Positions 17,379-28,567 of a stretch of DNA of 64,000 nucleotides are shown piece by piece. Position numbers and translations under genes: made by a program. Below the pieces are notes generated by a model that did no database searches, was not told where the DNA came from, and was given only the letters and a program-made list of their open reading frames with translations. Location: contig NZ_AP018560.1 of NCBI RefSeq assembly GCF_003967035.1, positions 891,001 to 955,000 on the forward strand, given 5' to 3'. The stretch comes from Aerosticca soli (GTDB lineage: Bacteria > Pseudomonadota > Gammaproteobacteria > Xanthomonadales > Rhodanobacteraceae). Position 1 is the first letter of the stretch. Each line of letters opens with the position of its first letter.

Positions 17379-17687
17379 TCAGCCGTGCGCCTTGCCGTGG
17401 TGCTTGTCGCAGAGCTTGTCGTGGTGCTTGCGCAGCTGCGCGACCAGTTTGTCGAACATCACGTCGATCGAGGCGTACATGTCCTCCTCGGCGGCCTCGG
17501 CGTGCAGGATGGCGCCATTGACATGCAAGGTGCCCTCGGCGCGCTGCTGCAGCTTGTCCACCGACAGCACCACGGCGAGGCTGAGGCACTTGTCGTCCAG
17601 ACGGGTCAGCCGCTCGACTTTCTTGTTCACGTAATCGCGCAGCGCGGGCGTGATCTCGATCTGCTGGCCACTCAGTTGCAATTGCAT
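17379..17687 (-). CDS. hpf: ribosome hibernation promoting factor (short HPF)
   Basis: 102 aa. Binds the 30S decoding region in stationary phase and promotes 100S dimers. The beta-alpha-beta-beta-beta-alpha fold is recognisable ([20 protein letters not shown] ... [20 protein letters not shown] ... [18 protein letters not shown]). The C-terminal dimerisation domain of long HPF is missing, so it is the short form. The His/Lys-rich tail ([15 protein letters not shown]) is a small oddity. AAGGAGG precedes the ATG. Located after rpoN, as in many proteobacteria. Confidence 0.94.
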   Translation of the reverse strand: MQLQLSGQQIEITPALRDYVNKKVERLTRLDDKCLSLAVVLSVDKLQQRAEGTLHVNGAILHAEAAEEDMYASIDVMFDKLVAQLRKHHDKLCDKHHGKAHG

Positions 17688-17807
17688 GGATTGCCTCCTT
17701 GGGATGGTACATGCCGCCTGGGCGGCGGGTCGCTGCGCCGCCATGACGGCGGGCTGCGTTCAATCAGATTTATGGAGTCCCGGCGCGGCTTCGCAAGGGT
17801 GGACCCT

Positions 17808-19235
17808 TCAGCCGGCACGCAGGCGTTCGCTGGAACTGGGAATGCGCAGCGCCTCGCGGTACTTGGCGACCGTGCGCCGGGCGACCTGGATGCCGCGGCC
17901 GCGCAGTGCCTCGGCGAGCGCCTGGTCGGACAGCGGGCGGCGCGGGTCCTCGCCGTCGATCAGCTTGCGCAGCATGGCCTGGATGGCGGTAGCCGAGGCG
18001 CCGCCGCCGTCCTCGGTGGCCACGCCGCTGGAGAAGAAATGCTTGAGCTCGAAAGTGCCGCGCGGGGTATGGATGTACTTGCGGGTGGTGACGCGGGAGA
18101 TGGTCGACTCGTGCATGCCCACTTCCTCGGCGACTTCGCGCAGGACCAGGGGGTGCATCGCCTCGGGGCCGTAATCCAAGAACGCGCTCTGCCGGCGCAC
18201 GATCGCCTCGCTCACCTTGAGCAGCGTCTCGGCGCGCGACTCCAGGCTCTTGATCAGCCAGCGCGCCTCCTGCAGCTGGCCGCGCATCCAGCTCGCATCC
18301 TCGCCGCGCGCCCGGGCGATCAGGCCGCAGTAGTGCTGGTTGAGGCCGAGCCTGGGCTGGCAGTCCGGATTGAGGCGCACCTTCCACTGGCGGCCGTCCT
18401 TGTAGGCATACACGTCCGGGGCGACGTATTCGACCGGCGTCGGATCGAACGCGGCGCCCGGACGCGGGTCCAGGCTGCGGATCAGCAGCGCGGCGGCGCC
18501 CACCGCCTCTTCCTCGGCATGCAGCCGGCGCGCCAGCCGGCCCAGGTCATGGCGGGCCAGCAGCTCGAGGTTCTCCTCGACGATGGACAGGGCGAGGTCG
18601 CGCTGCGGCGTGGGCACCTCGATCTGCTCGAGCTGGGCGCGCAGGCAGTCGCGCAGGTCCAGGCTCGCCACCCCGGGCGGATCGAAGCGCTGCACGCGCC
18701 GGCGCACCGCCTCGGCCTCCTCGCGGGTGACCGCGAAATCCGCGGGCAGCGCGGCGAGCACGCCGTCGAGCCCCTCGGCGAGGTAGCCGTCGTTGTCCAG
18801 CGCGTCGATGATGACGGTGGCGATGGCCCGCTCGCGCGGCGTGAACGGGCTCAGGTTGAGCTGCCAGAGGAGATGATCCTTGAGCGTTTCCGGCGCGGCG
18901 CGCTGCGGTTCGAAGTCGTCCTCTGGCGGGGCGCCGGCGCGGGCCGGTTGCGAGAAGTCGATCGGAGCCTCGCTCGCCGCGGCGGACTCGGCCCAGTCCG
19001 GCGGGCCGTCCTCGCCGTCCGGCTCCACCGCCGCTGTCGCCGGTGCGTCGTAGCCGTCCTCGGCGGTCTCCGCCGTGGGCTCCTCGTCCAGCTCCAGCAA
19101 CGGGTTGCCCTCGGCGATCTGGCGCAGTTCCGCCTCGAGCTCCAGATGCGAAAGCTGCAACAGCCGGATCGCCTGCTGCAGCTGCGGCGTCAGGGTGAGT
19201 TGCTGGTTGAGTCGGAACTGGAGTCCGGGTTTCAT
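17808..19235 (-). CDS. rpoN: RNA polymerase sigma-54 factor
   Basis: 475 aa. Region I is Gln/Leu-rich (LQFRLNQQLTLTPQLQQAIR). An acidic region II (about residues 45-110), the core-binding domain and the C-terminal HTH follow. The RpoN box is ARRTVAKYREAL, which reads the -24 element. It requires AAA+ activators. It is downstream of lptB with 80 bp between and upstream of hpf, the conserved order in gammaproteobacteria. Confidence 0.97.
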   Translation of the reverse strand: MKPGLQFRLNQQLTLTPQLQQAIRLLQLSHLELEAELRQIAEGNPLLELDEEPTAETAEDGYDAPATAAVEPDGEDGPPDWAESAAASEAPIDFSQPARAGAPPEDDFEPQRAAPETLKDHLLWQLNLSPFTPRERAIATVIIDALDNDGYLAEGLDGVLAALPADFAVTREEAEAVRRRVQRFDPPGVASLDLRDCLRAQLEQIEVPTPQRDLALSIVEENLELLARHDLGRLARRLHAEEEAVGAAALLIRSLDPRPGAAFDPTPVEYVAPDVYAYKDGRQWKVRLNPDCQPRLGLNQHYCGLIARARGEDASWMRGQLQEARWLIKSLESRAETLLKVSEAIVRRQSAFLDYGPEAMHPLVLREVAEEVGMHESTISRVTTRKYIHTPRGTFELKHFFSSGVATEDGGGASATAIQAMLRKLIDGEDPRRPLSDQALAEALRGRGIQVARRTVAKYREALRIPSSSERLRAG

Positions 19236-19315
19236 CTACTGCGGGCAAGTGACGGTCTTCGCGGTCATCCTAACCGCTCCCGCCCGCAGGCGACCAGCAT
19301 GGCAGCGCCCGTCAC

Positions 19316-20035
<720 letters not shown>

Positions 20036-20041
20036 GGCGTG

Positions 20042-20608
20042 TCAGTGTCCGGGCTTGGCCGGCGGCGCGGCCGGCTTGTTTTTGGGCAGGAAGGTGCCGT
20101 GCACCAGCCCCTGGCCGTTGGTCTCGCCGGTGATCAGGCTGGTCTGCGTGTTGTAGGTCAGTTTGTCGCCGTGGAACTCGCCGCGGCCCTGCTGACGCAC
20201 CACCGCGTTGCCGGTGAGTACGGCGATGCCGTTGATGTTGTCGTAGTCCAGCGTGGCGGCATCGCCCTGCATCAGGTTGCCGTTGTCGTCCAGCTGCTCG
20301 ATGTGGGCCGGCTTGCCGGTCACCACCACGCGCGCGATCTGGGTGTTGGCGTCGAGGTGGATCTTGGCCTCGTCGCCGGTCAGCACCAGCGTGCCCTGGG
20401 TGATGTGCACCTGGCCGCGCAGCGTGCTTACCGTGTTCGGCGCGTTGTAGGCCTCGGTGTACTTGGCGGTGTAGTTCATCGGCTGGTCGCGGTCGGACTG
20501 CTTGCCCGCGGCCCAGCCGGGCGCCAGCGCCAGCACGACCGCGAGCGCGAGGCCGGCGGTGCGCTCAGGACTTGTGCCGGCGCGGCGGGAAGGTGCCTTG
20601 GCTGTCAT
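20042..20608 (-). CDS. lptA: periplasmic LPS-bridge protein LptA
   Basis: 188 aa. A signal peptide ([16 protein letters not shown]) precedes an OstA/LptA beta-jellyroll of repeated strands ([52 protein letters not shown]). Forms the periplasmic bridge between LptC and LptD. The tail is Pro/Lys rich. Its start overlaps the lptC 3' end by 44 nt. Confidence 0.93.
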   Translation of the reverse strand: MTAKAPSRRAGTSPERTAGLALAVVLALAPGWAAGKQSDRDQPMNYTAKYTEAYNAPNTVSTLRGQVHITQGTLVLTGDEAKIHLDANTQIARVVVTGKPAHIEQLDDNGNLMQGDAATLDYDNINGIAVLTGNAVVRQQGRGEFHGDKLTYNTQTSLITGETNGQGLVHGTFLPKNKPAAPPAKPGH

Positions 20609-21182
20609 CGAGCAGCTCCAGATGGTTGTCGTTGAGGTTGGCGCGCATGCCGACGCCGCTCATTCTAGTGTCGCCCTGCACCATGCGGACCGGCGCGGCG
20701 GTTTCCATGCGGTTTTCCTTGGGCCAGGCGGTGATGTCGCTGGTGTCGATGTCGATCGCGGCGACGTCGTCGTAGGCGGGCCGGTGCATGTGCACGGCGC
20801 CCTGCAGCTTGATCAGCGTGCCGCTCTTGTCCACCCAGCCGTACAGCGAATGGCCCTGCCAGTCCGGCACGCCCGGCTGCTTGGCCGGCAGCTCGAAACG
20901 CGGCGCGGTGAGATACAGCGACTCGTCGCCTTCGCGGCGCTCGAGATAAGGACCGGCGATGCGGAAGCTCGGCTTTCCGTCGCGGTCATAAAGGATGCCC
21001 TGGTACTGATGCAGCGTGTAGCCCGAGCGGGGCGGGCCGACGAAGTCGCTGACCTTGGATGCCGGGGCGAGCCACCACTGCAGCACCTGCACGGCGATCA
21101 CCGCCAGCGCCATCGCGGCGATGGAAACCGGCAGGCGGTGATCGCGCAGCCAGCGCCGCAGGGTCTGCCAGCGGGTCGTCAT
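20565..21182 (-). CDS. lptC: LPS export protein LptC
   Basis: 205 aa. One N-terminal membrane anchor ([20 protein letters not shown]) with the rest periplasmic, in a jellyroll that receives LPS from LptB2FG and passes it to LptA. The late part (TDTAWPK-like [20 protein letters not shown] ... [15 protein letters not shown]) is characteristic. The start at 21182 overlaps the kdsC stop by 4 nt (ATGA), which fixes it; a longer frame is not used. Confidence 0.92.
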   Translation of the reverse strand: MTTRWQTLRRWLRDHRLPVSIAAMALAVIAVQVLQWWLAPASKVSDFVGPPRSGYTLHQYQGILYDRDGKPSFRIAGPYLERREGDESLYLTAPRFELPAKQPGVPDWQGHSLYGWVDKSGTLIKLQGAVHMHRPAYDDVAAIDIDTSDITAWPKENRMETAAPVRMVQGDTRMSGVGMRANLNDNHLELLDDSQGTFPPRRHKS

Positions 21183-21715
21183 CGCAGTGCCGCATCCGGT
21201 GCATGTCCCCGGGCCAGGAGCAAGAGGTCGCACACCTCGCGGGCCGCGCCCTCGCCGCCGCGGCAGCGGGTTTGCCAGTGCACCGCGTCCAGGATGCACG
21301 GATGGGCATTGGCGACCGCCACGGCAAGGCCGGCCAGGCGCATGGCCGGCAGGTCGGGCAGGTCATCGCCGACGAAGGCCGCCTGCGCGGGCGTGAGCGC
21401 CAGCGCGTCGAGGATTTCCTGCAGCCGCGCCCGCTTGTCGGACTGGCCCTGATAGATGTGGGCGATGCCCAGTTCCTCGGCACGCAGCGCCACCGGATGA
21501 CTGATGCGGGCGCTGATGATGGCCACCTCGATGCCGTGCGCGCGCAGGCGCTTGATGCCGAGCCCGTCGTGCACGTGGAAGACCTTGATCTCGTGGCCGT
21601 CCTCGCCGTACATCAGGCGGCCGTCGGTGAGCGTGCCGTCGACGTCGAAGGCAACCAGCCGCACCGCCGCGGCGCGGTCGAGCAGGGTTTGCGGAAGCTC
21701 GTCGAGATAGGCCAT
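21179..21715 (-). CDS. kdsC: KDO-8-phosphate phosphatase KdsC
   Basis: 178 aa. Cap-less HAD phosphatase that releases KDO for LPS inner core. HAD motifs: [22 protein letters not shown] (Ser); III with Lys in GQSDKRARL and Asp pair in [12 protein letters not shown]. Short HAD of the C0 type, probably tetrameric. The ATG at 21715 is used rather than an in-frame TTG at 21721. Confidence 0.94.
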   Translation of the reverse strand: MAYLDELPQTLLDRAAAVRLVAFDVDGTLTDGRLMYGEDGHEIKVFHVHDGLGIKRLRAHGIEVAIISARISHPVALRAEELGIAHIYQGQSDKRARLQEILDALALTPAQAAFVGDDLPDLPAMRLAGLAVAVANAHPCILDAVHWQTRCRGGEGAAREVCDLLLLARGHAPDAALR

Positions 21716-21814
21716 GGCCAACCTAAAGGCTTGGGAAGTGCGGGAGGATCGCCGACGGCGGGCTTATGGATGCTGAAGGCTGTCTTGCGCGGACGCTCGG
21801 CGCCCGCCTCGCGC

Positions 21815-22822
21815 TCATACCACGCGCGCGCGCAGCAGGTCGTGAATGTTGAGCGCGCCGACGACGTGGTTGGCTTCGTCTACCACCAAAAGCGCGCTGA
21901 TCTGGTGTTTTTCCATCAGCTGCGCGGCCTCGACCGCGAGCTTGTCCGGGCCGATGGTCTTGGGCTGGCGGGTCATGAGGTCGGCCACGCGCACGTTGCG
22001 CAGGTCCACCGCCTCGTCGTCCAGCGCGCGACGCAGGTCGCCGTCGGTGAACACGCCGAGCAGGTGGCGTTCGGCGTCCACCACCGCGGTCATGCCCAGA
22101 TGCTTGCGGGTCATTTCCACCAGCGCCTGGGTCAGGCTGGCCTCCGGCGGCACGGCGGGAATGCCCGCGCCGGTATGCATGATGTCCGCGATGTGCAGCA
22201 GCAGGCGCCGGCCCAGGCTGCCGGCCGGGTGCGAGCGGGCGAAATCCTCGGCGGTGAAGCCGCGCGCCTCGAGCAGGGCGATGGCCAGGGCATCGCCCAT
22301 CACCAGGGCGGCGGTGGTGCTGGCGGTGGGGGCAAGGCCGAGCGGGCAGGCCTCGGTCGAAGTGCTGGCATCCAGGTGTACGTCGGCCTGGCGGGCCAGC
22401 GAGGAGCGCGGGTTGCCGGTGATCGCCACCAGCGGGATGCCCTGGCGCTTGATCGACGGCAGGATGAACAGCACCTCGTCGGTCTCGCCCGAGGTGGACA
22501 GCGCGAGCACCACGTCCTGCGGCAGGATCATGCCGAGATCGCCGTGGCTGGCCTCGCCCGGATGGACGAAGAAGGCCGGCGTGCCGGTGGAGGCCAGGGT
22601 GGCGGCGACCTTGCGGCCGATGTGTCCGGACTTGCCCATGCCGGTGACCACCACCCGGCCCTGGCAGGCCAGGATCAGCCGGCAGGCGGCGACGAAAGCG
22701 TCATCGATGCGCGGCTCCAGCGCGCGGATGGCCGCCGCCTCGGTGGCGATCACCGTGCGCGCGCTCTTGACCAGCGTCTTCGGGTCGGGGGTGACGGGCG
22801 TGGGCGCGACGCGTGCGTTCAT
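21815..22822 (-). CDS. kdsD: arabinose-5-phosphate isomerase KdsD
   Basis: 335 aa. Converts ribulose-5-phosphate to arabinose-5-phosphate, the first step of KDO synthesis. SIS domain: VVVTGMGKSGHIGRKVAATL, HPGEASHGDLGMI, LALSTSGETDEVL. Two CBS domains follow from about residue 205 (IMHTGAGIPAVP ... GVFTDGDLRRAL; DLMTRQPKTIGPDKLAVEAA). First gene of the kdsD-kdsC-lptC-lptA-lptB-rpoN block. A TAAAAT box (plus strand ATTTTA at 22900-22905) may be the -10 of this operon; it diverges from ibaG-murA. Confidence 0.95.
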   Translation of the reverse strand: MNARVAPTPVTPDPKTLVKSARTVIATEAAAIRALEPRIDDAFVAACRLILACQGRVVVTGMGKSGHIGRKVAATLASTGTPAFFVHPGEASHGDLGMILPQDVVLALSTSGETDEVLFILPSIKRQGIPLVAITGNPRSSLARQADVHLDASTSTEACPLGLAPTASTTAALVMGDALAIALLEARGFTAEDFARSHPAGSLGRRLLLHIADIMHTGAGIPAVPPEASLTQALVEMTRKHLGMTAVVDAERHLLGVFTDGDLRRALDDEAVDLRNVRVADLMTRQPKTIGPDKLAVEAAQLMEKHQISALLVVDEANHVVGALNIHDLLRARVV

Positions 22823-22993
22823 GGAACCTCGTGATGTCGGGCGGCGAACGTCGGCGCCGTTTTCGGGCCGGTGCAATTCCTTTACCATCGCACATCCGCA
22901 TTTTAGCGTCAGTGCCCGGTACGCGGGCTCACCGGCCCGCCGGCTCGCGGCGGGCGTGATTTTCCCCATATCCTCAGAGCAGTCTTTGAACCC

Positions 22994-23230
22994 ATGGACG
23001 CCGAACGCATCAGGGCAATGATCGAGGCCGGCCTGCCGGGCGCCACCGTGCATGTGGCCAGCGAGGACGGCGTGCACTACGAGGCCACCGTGATCGCCGA
23101 GCAGTTCGCCGGCAAGCTGCCGTTGGCCCGTCACCGCCTGGTCTATGCCGCCCTGGGCGAACACATGGGCGGGGCGATCCATGCGCTCGCGCTCAAGACG
23201 CTGACACCACGGGAAGCCGGGCTGGCCTGA
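22994..23230 (+). CDS. ibaG: BolA-family protein IbaG
   Basis: 78 aa. BolA-like fold with the class-II KH-like arrangement (RIRAMIEAGLPGATVHVASE ... FAGKLPLARHRLVYAALGE). A conserved His is present in the LARHRLVY turn, the residue that coordinates Fe-S with monothiol glutaredoxins. Position directly before murA is the conserved location of ibaG (yrbA). The function in Fe-S trafficking and acid response is from the family. Confidence 0.9.
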   Translation: MDAERIRAMIEAGLPGATVHVASEDGVHYEATVIAEQFAGKLPLARHRLVYAALGEHMGGAIHALALKTLTPREAGLA

Positions 23231-24541
<1,311 letters not shown>

Positions 24542-24555
24542 AGAACAGAACCGTC

Positions 24556-24897
24556 ATGCCTGGACGTCTGCGCGACATCCCCGAACTGACCGGCCTGGAT
24601 GCCCGGGAACGGCGCCGGTGCTGGAGCGAGGCGGTATCGCGCTACGGGCCCGCGGCAAATGGCAGCGCTGTTCGCCTGGCGTTTTTTGCCGGCGGCATCC
24701 TGCTTGCGGCAGTGACCGCGCCCTGGCGGTATGGATCGGTGTGGTGGCCGCTGCTGCCGGCCATGCTCGGCATCGTGGCCGCCGGCGTCGTCTGCGATTT
24801 CGTGAGCGTGCAGCCGCGCGTCCGGCACCAGCTGCGCGCTCAGATGCAGGCGCAGGGAACGGCAGACGCGCCTGCGAAACCTCAGGGTTGCCGGTAA
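24556..24897 (+). CDS. small inner-membrane protein of unknown function
   Basis: 113 aa, not recognised. A charged N-terminus (RDIPELTGLDARERRRCW) precedes two hydrophobic segments (AVRLAFFAGGILLAAVTAP and WWPLLPAMLGIVAAGVVCDF) and a basic, Gln-rich tail (VRHQLRAQMQAQ). The pattern suggests a hairpin in the inner membrane with both ends cytoplasmic. 14 nt after murA and probably read through from it. Its last 16 bp overlap the end of the convergent DUF3108 gene. Confidence 0.65.
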   Translation: MPGRLRDIPELTGLDARERRRCWSEAVSRYGPAANGSAVRLAFFAGGILLAAVTAPWRYGSVWWPLLPAMLGIVAAGVVCDFVSVQPRVRHQLRAQMQAQGTADAPAKPQGCR

Positions 24898-25595
24898 CCC
24901 TGAAGCTGCAATTCGAGGTCGCCGTCGCCTTTCTGGCTGAGCCGCACCGGCACCGGATAACGCGCCGGCACGTACCAGGCGACGTAGGCCCGGTCGGTGT
25001 CGACGCGTTCGAGCCTGAGCGCCTTGAAGTGTCCGGCCGGGACGCTGACGTCCTCCTCGCCGGTGACGCGGTAGTGCTGCTGTTCCACCTCGCGCTTGAC
25101 CGCCACCGGCAGCGTGATGTCCTTCTGTCCGGCGCGCAGCGCGAGGCCCAGCGCGAACGGCAGCAGGTTGCGGTCGACCAGTCCCGGCGCGCTGGGGTAG
25201 TTCATCGGCCCCTTGCCATCGTCGACGCTGACCTTCTGCGCCTTCCAGTCCACGTCGGTGTGGCGGTGCTTGCTCTTGATCGCCGCGTCCATGCGGTAGT
25301 CGTAGCTGACGGTTTCCGGCATGGCGCCGCGCCAGCGCAGGCGCGTGGTCTCGCTGGAGCTGGCACCCATGGCGGCCGCCAGACCCGCGGTGCCGCGGCT
25401 CTGGTTGCTGTATTCCCAGACATCGGCGCCGACCGCCTTGAGCGTGATCGTCGCCTCGCCGATCGTCTGGCCGGCCTGCAGCACCCGGTAGGTGGCGGTG
25501 AACGGAGCCGGCCGGTCGGCGGCGCTGACCGGCGCGGTCGCGACGAACAGCAGGCAAAGCACGAGGCAACGGGATAGGAAAGGCAAGGTTTTCAT
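24882..25595 (-). CDS. exported DUF3108-family protein
   Basis: 237 aa. A signal peptide (LPFLSRCLVLCLLFVATAPVS, then A/AD) precedes an antiparallel beta-rich mature protein (FTATYRVLQAGQTIGEATIT ... EDVSVPAGHFKALRLERVD ... AYVAWYVPARYPVPVRLSQK). This pattern matches the DUF3108 family of periplasmic proteins, whose function is unknown. A TAGACT box lies 7 nt before the ATG (plus strand AGTCTA 25603-25608), another leaderless-type start. Overlaps its convergent neighbour by 16 bp. Confidence 0.8.
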   Translation of the reverse strand: MKTLPFLSRCLVLCLLFVATAPVSAADRPAPFTATYRVLQAGQTIGEATITLKAVGADVWEYSNQSRGTAGLAAAMGASSSETTRLRWRGAMPETVSYDYRMDAAIKSKHRHTDVDWKAQKVSVDDGKGPMNYPSAPGLVDRNLLPFALGLALRAGQKDITLPVAVKREVEQQHYRVTGEEDVSVPAGHFKALRLERVDTDRAYVAWYVPARYPVPVRLSQKGDGDLELQLQGYRQP

Positions 25596-25645
25596 GCCGC
25601 AAAGTCTACCGGGCCGGGCTGAACGCTCCGTGCAGAAGGCGGACT

Positions 25646-26371
25646 TCACGCCGAAGGCGCGCGCAGGGTCTCGCCGTGCAGGACGAGCGGCGCCGCCAGG
25701 CGATGACCATCCAGCGCCACGCCGTCGGGCGCGAGATGGCGCAGACGCCGCTGCGCGATCAGCGCCACCACCGCCGGCAGCAGCCGGTGTTCCAGGGCGA
25801 GCACGCGTGCGGCCAGGGTCTGTTCGTCATCGCCCGGCAGGATCGCCAGCCGCGCCTGTGCGATCACCGGCCCGCCGTCGAGCTCGCTGGTGACGTAGTG
25901 CACGCTCGTGCCGTGCTCGGCATCGCCGGCGGCGAGGGCGCGTCGATGCGTGTGCAGGCCGCGGTAACGCGGCAGCAGCGAAGGGTGGATGTTGATCACG
26001 CGGCCGACCCACGGCGCCAGCACCGCGCCGTCGAGGATGCGCATGAAACCGGCCAGCACGACGAGTTCGGCGCCGCTCGCGGCGATGCGCTCGAACAGCG
26101 CGGCGTCGTAGGCGCGGCGGTCGGCGAAGTCTTTCGGGTCGAGAAAGAAGGTGGCGATGCCGGCCTCGTGCGCATGCCGCAGCGCGCCGGCATCGGCCTT
26201 GTCGCTGCCGACGAGGACGAAGTCGACCGGCAGCGCGCCGGCCGCGCGCGCCTGGATCAGCGCCTGGAGGTTGCTGCCGCGCCCGGAGGCGAGCACGGCG
26301 ATGCGCAGCGGCACGGGCATGGCGGGATGCCCGTCGGTGCGGATACCTGGCTCCGGCGGCACGGGCGGCAT
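25646..26371 (-). CDS. purN: phosphoribosylglycinamide formyltransferase PurN
   Basis: 241 aa. Transfers formyl from 10-formyl-THF to GAR in purine synthesis. Motifs: VLASGRGSNLQALI, VLAGFMRIL, NIHPSLLPRYRGLHTHRRAL with the catalytic Asn/His, and HYVTSELDGGPVIAQ with the Asp. The ATG at 26371 shares one base with the purM stop (TGATG), so reinitiation after purM is likely and this start is preferred. A second ATG at 26320 begins closer to the usual N-terminus and remains possible. Confidence 0.94.
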   Translation of the reverse strand: MPPVPPEPGIRTDGHPAMPVPLRIAVLASGRGSNLQALIQARAAGALPVDFVLVGSDKADAGALRHAHEAGIATFFLDPKDFADRRAYDAALFERIAASGAELVVLAGFMRILDGAVLAPWVGRVINIHPSLLPRYRGLHTHRRALAAGDAEHGTSVHYVTSELDGGPVIAQARLAILPGDDEQTLAARVLALEHRLLPAVVALIAQRRLRHLAPDGVALDGHRLAAPLVLHGETLRAPSA

Positions 26372-27399
26372 CAGCCGATGCGCACGCGCTCGGCGCCCTC
26401 GGCGCGCACCACCTCGCCGATCACCCGGCTGGCCAGGCCGTGCCGGGCCAGCACGGCGCCGGCGGCGGCGACGGCGTCGCGTGGCAGGATCACCACGAAG
26501 CCGATGCCGCAGTTGAAGGTGCGCCACATTTCCTCATCCGGCACCTTGCCCTCGCGGCGCAGCCAATCGAACACCGGCGGCAGCGCGATCGCCCCGGCAT
26601 CGATGGCCAGGCCGAGGCCATCGGGCACCACGCGGATGATGTTTTCCTTCAGCCCGCCGCCGGTGATGTGCGCCAGACCGTGCACCGTCGTCTGGTTCAG
26701 GAGCTCGAGGACCGGCTTGACGTAGATCGTGGTCGGCGCCATCAGCGCATCGGCCAGGGTGACGCCGCCCAGGTCCAGATCGAACGGCGCGCCGGCGCGC
26801 TCGACGATCCGGCGGATCAGCGAATAGCCGTTGGAATGCGGCCCGGAGGAGGCGATGCCGAGCAGCACGTCGCCGGCGACGATGGCCTCGCCGGTCAAGA
26901 GGCGCGATTTTTCCGCCGCGCCGACGGCGAAGCCGGCCAGGTCATATTCGCCCGGCGGGTACATGTCCGGCATCTCCGCGGTCTCGCCGCCGATCAGCGC
27001 GCAGCCGGCCAGTTCGCAGCCTTTGGCGATGCCGGCGATCACCTCGACGGCGGTGTCCACCTCCAGCTTGCCGGTGGCGAAGTAGTCCAGAAAGAACAGG
27101 GGCTCGGCACCCTGCACCAGCACGTCGTTGACGCACATGCCGACCAGGTCGATGCCGATGCTGCCGTGGCGGCCCAGCGTCTGGGCGAGCTTGAGCTTGG
27201 TGCCGACGCCGTCGGTGCCGGAGACCAGCACCGGCTCGTGGTAGCGGCCGGAAAGATCGAACAGCGCGCCGAAGCCGCCGAGGCCGCCCATCACGCCGGG
27301 ACGCAGGGTACGCCTGACCCACGGCTTGATGCGTTCGACCACGGCGTTGCCGGCGTCGATGTCCACGCCGGCGGCGCGGTAGGTGAGGGCGTCGGACAT
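26371..27399 (-). CDS. purM: phosphoribosylformylglycinamidine cyclo-ligase PurM
   Basis: 342 aa. ATP-dependent closure of FGAM to AIR. Motifs: [92 protein letters not shown] and [12 protein letters not shown]. The length matches the family. Transcribed with purN. A TAAAAT -10 box (plus strand ATTTTA 27427-27432) lies 27 nt upstream. Divergent from the DUF2066 gene. Confidence 0.97.
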   Translation of the reverse strand: MSDALTYRAAGVDIDAGNAVVERIKPWVRRTLRPGVMGGLGGFGALFDLSGRYHEPVLVSGTDGVGTKLKLAQTLGRHGSIGIDLVGMCVNDVLVQGAEPLFFLDYFATGKLEVDTAVEVIAGIAKGCELAGCALIGGETAEMPDMYPPGEYDLAGFAVGAAEKSRLLTGEAIVAGDVLLGIASSGPHSNGYSLIRRIVERAGAPFDLDLGGVTLADALMAPTTIYVKPVLELLNQTTVHGLAHITGGGLKENIIRVVPDGLGLAIDAGAIALPPVFDWLRREGKVPDEEMWRTFNCGIGFVVILPRDAVAAAGAVLARHGLASRVIGEVVRAEGAERVRIG

Positions 27400-27512
27400 G
27401 GCGTTGACCTTGCGGGAAAACGGCGGATTTTAGCCCATCGCGCCGGTGTCGATGGACGCTGCCGGGCGCTTTGGGCAGACTTGGGGCCATCTTGACTGGC
27501 CCTCCTTCGCCC

Positions 27513-28502
27513 ATGCGCCTTGCCTGCCTGTCGTTCCTCCTGTGTCTGGCCGGCTTCCTGGCGGCGCCGGGCGTCTGCGCCCGGCAGGCCGCCGTGGGCG
27601 CCTCGCCCTACAGCGTGGTGGTGCCGGTGGCCGACACCAGCGATGGCCAGCGCGACGGGGCCATCGGTACTGCGCTCGCGCAGGTGCTGGCGCGGCTGGC
27701 CGGCGGACAGGACCTGCGCACGCGGCCCGGCTATGCCGAGGCCCTGAAGGGCGCCTCCGGCCTCGTGCAGCAGTATCAATACCAGCGATCCGGCAATGCG
27801 CTGGCGCTGCAGGTCGTGTTCGATCCGGATGCGGTGCGCCGCACGCTCGAACAGCTCGGCGTCGGCGCCGTCGCGGCCAAACCGCCAGTGCTCGCGGTGG
27901 TGTATGGGGCCGATGGCCAGCCGCTCGGTGCGGAGGCGCTCCAGCCGCTGGCTCAGGCGTTGTCCGCTCGCGGCAGCACGCTGCTGACCGCCGACCCGGC
28001 GGCGCTGCCCGATCCGGCGCGCCTGGCCGCCGCCGATCCGGCCGCGCTGGCGGCGGTCGGCGAGCGCTATCACACCGGCCTGATCCTGATCGGCCACCTC
28101 AAGGGCGCGCGCGCCGAGTGGACGCTGGTCAGCGGCGGCCAGCCGCAGCAGTGGAGCAGCCAGGCGGCGAGCCAGACGGCCTTGCTGGCCGAGGCGGGCA
28201 ATGCCCTGGCCGATCACCTGGGCAGCCGGCTCAATGTGATCGGCAGCGCGCCGAGCAACGTCACGCTGTGGGTGGAAGGGCTGGACTCGGCGCTCGACTA
28301 TGCCGGCTTTCTCGCCATGCTGCGCGCCAATCCCGCGGTGCGTCAGATCGCCACGACGACGGCCAGCGAGCAGGGCATGCTGTTCTCGCTGCAGACCAGC
28401 GTGCCGGCGCCGGGCTTCGTCGCCGGCATCACCCTGGGTGGGCGGCTGATCCAGGCCCAGGATCATGCCGGTGCGGATGCCGGTCTGCGCTGGCTGCACT
28501 GA
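27513..28502 (+). CDS. exported DUF2066-family protein
   Basis: 329 aa. Signal peptide (LACLSFLLCLAGFLAAPGVC, then ARQA). The mature part has a repeated beta-alpha pattern, including VVVPVADTSDGQRDGAIGTA ... LARLAGGQDLRTRPGY ... ALALQVVFDPDAVRRTLEQL, which is the DUF2066 signature region. Function unknown; the gene is typically followed by an AI-2E-type permease and hda, exactly as here. A frame extends upstream to 27471; the signal peptide begins at 27513. Confidence 0.85.
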   Translation: MRLACLSFLLCLAGFLAAPGVCARQAAVGASPYSVVVPVADTSDGQRDGAIGTALAQVLARLAGGQDLRTRPGYAEALKGASGLVQQYQYQRSGNALALQVVFDPDAVRRTLEQLGVGAVAAKPPVLAVVYGADGQPLGAEALQPLAQALSARGSTLLTADPAALPDPARLAAADPAALAAVGERYHTGLILIGHLKGARAEWTLVSGGQPQQWSSQAASQTALLAEAGNALADHLGSRLNVIGSAPSNVTLWVEGLDSALDYAGFLAMLRANPAVRQIATTTASEQGMLFSLQTSVPAPGFVAGITLGGRLIQAQDHAGADAGLRWLH

Positions 28503-28567
28503 ACCCCGAGGCCCGGGGATATCCACGTGGCGCCATGGCGCCCCGTTCACCCGATGAGGATGCTGCC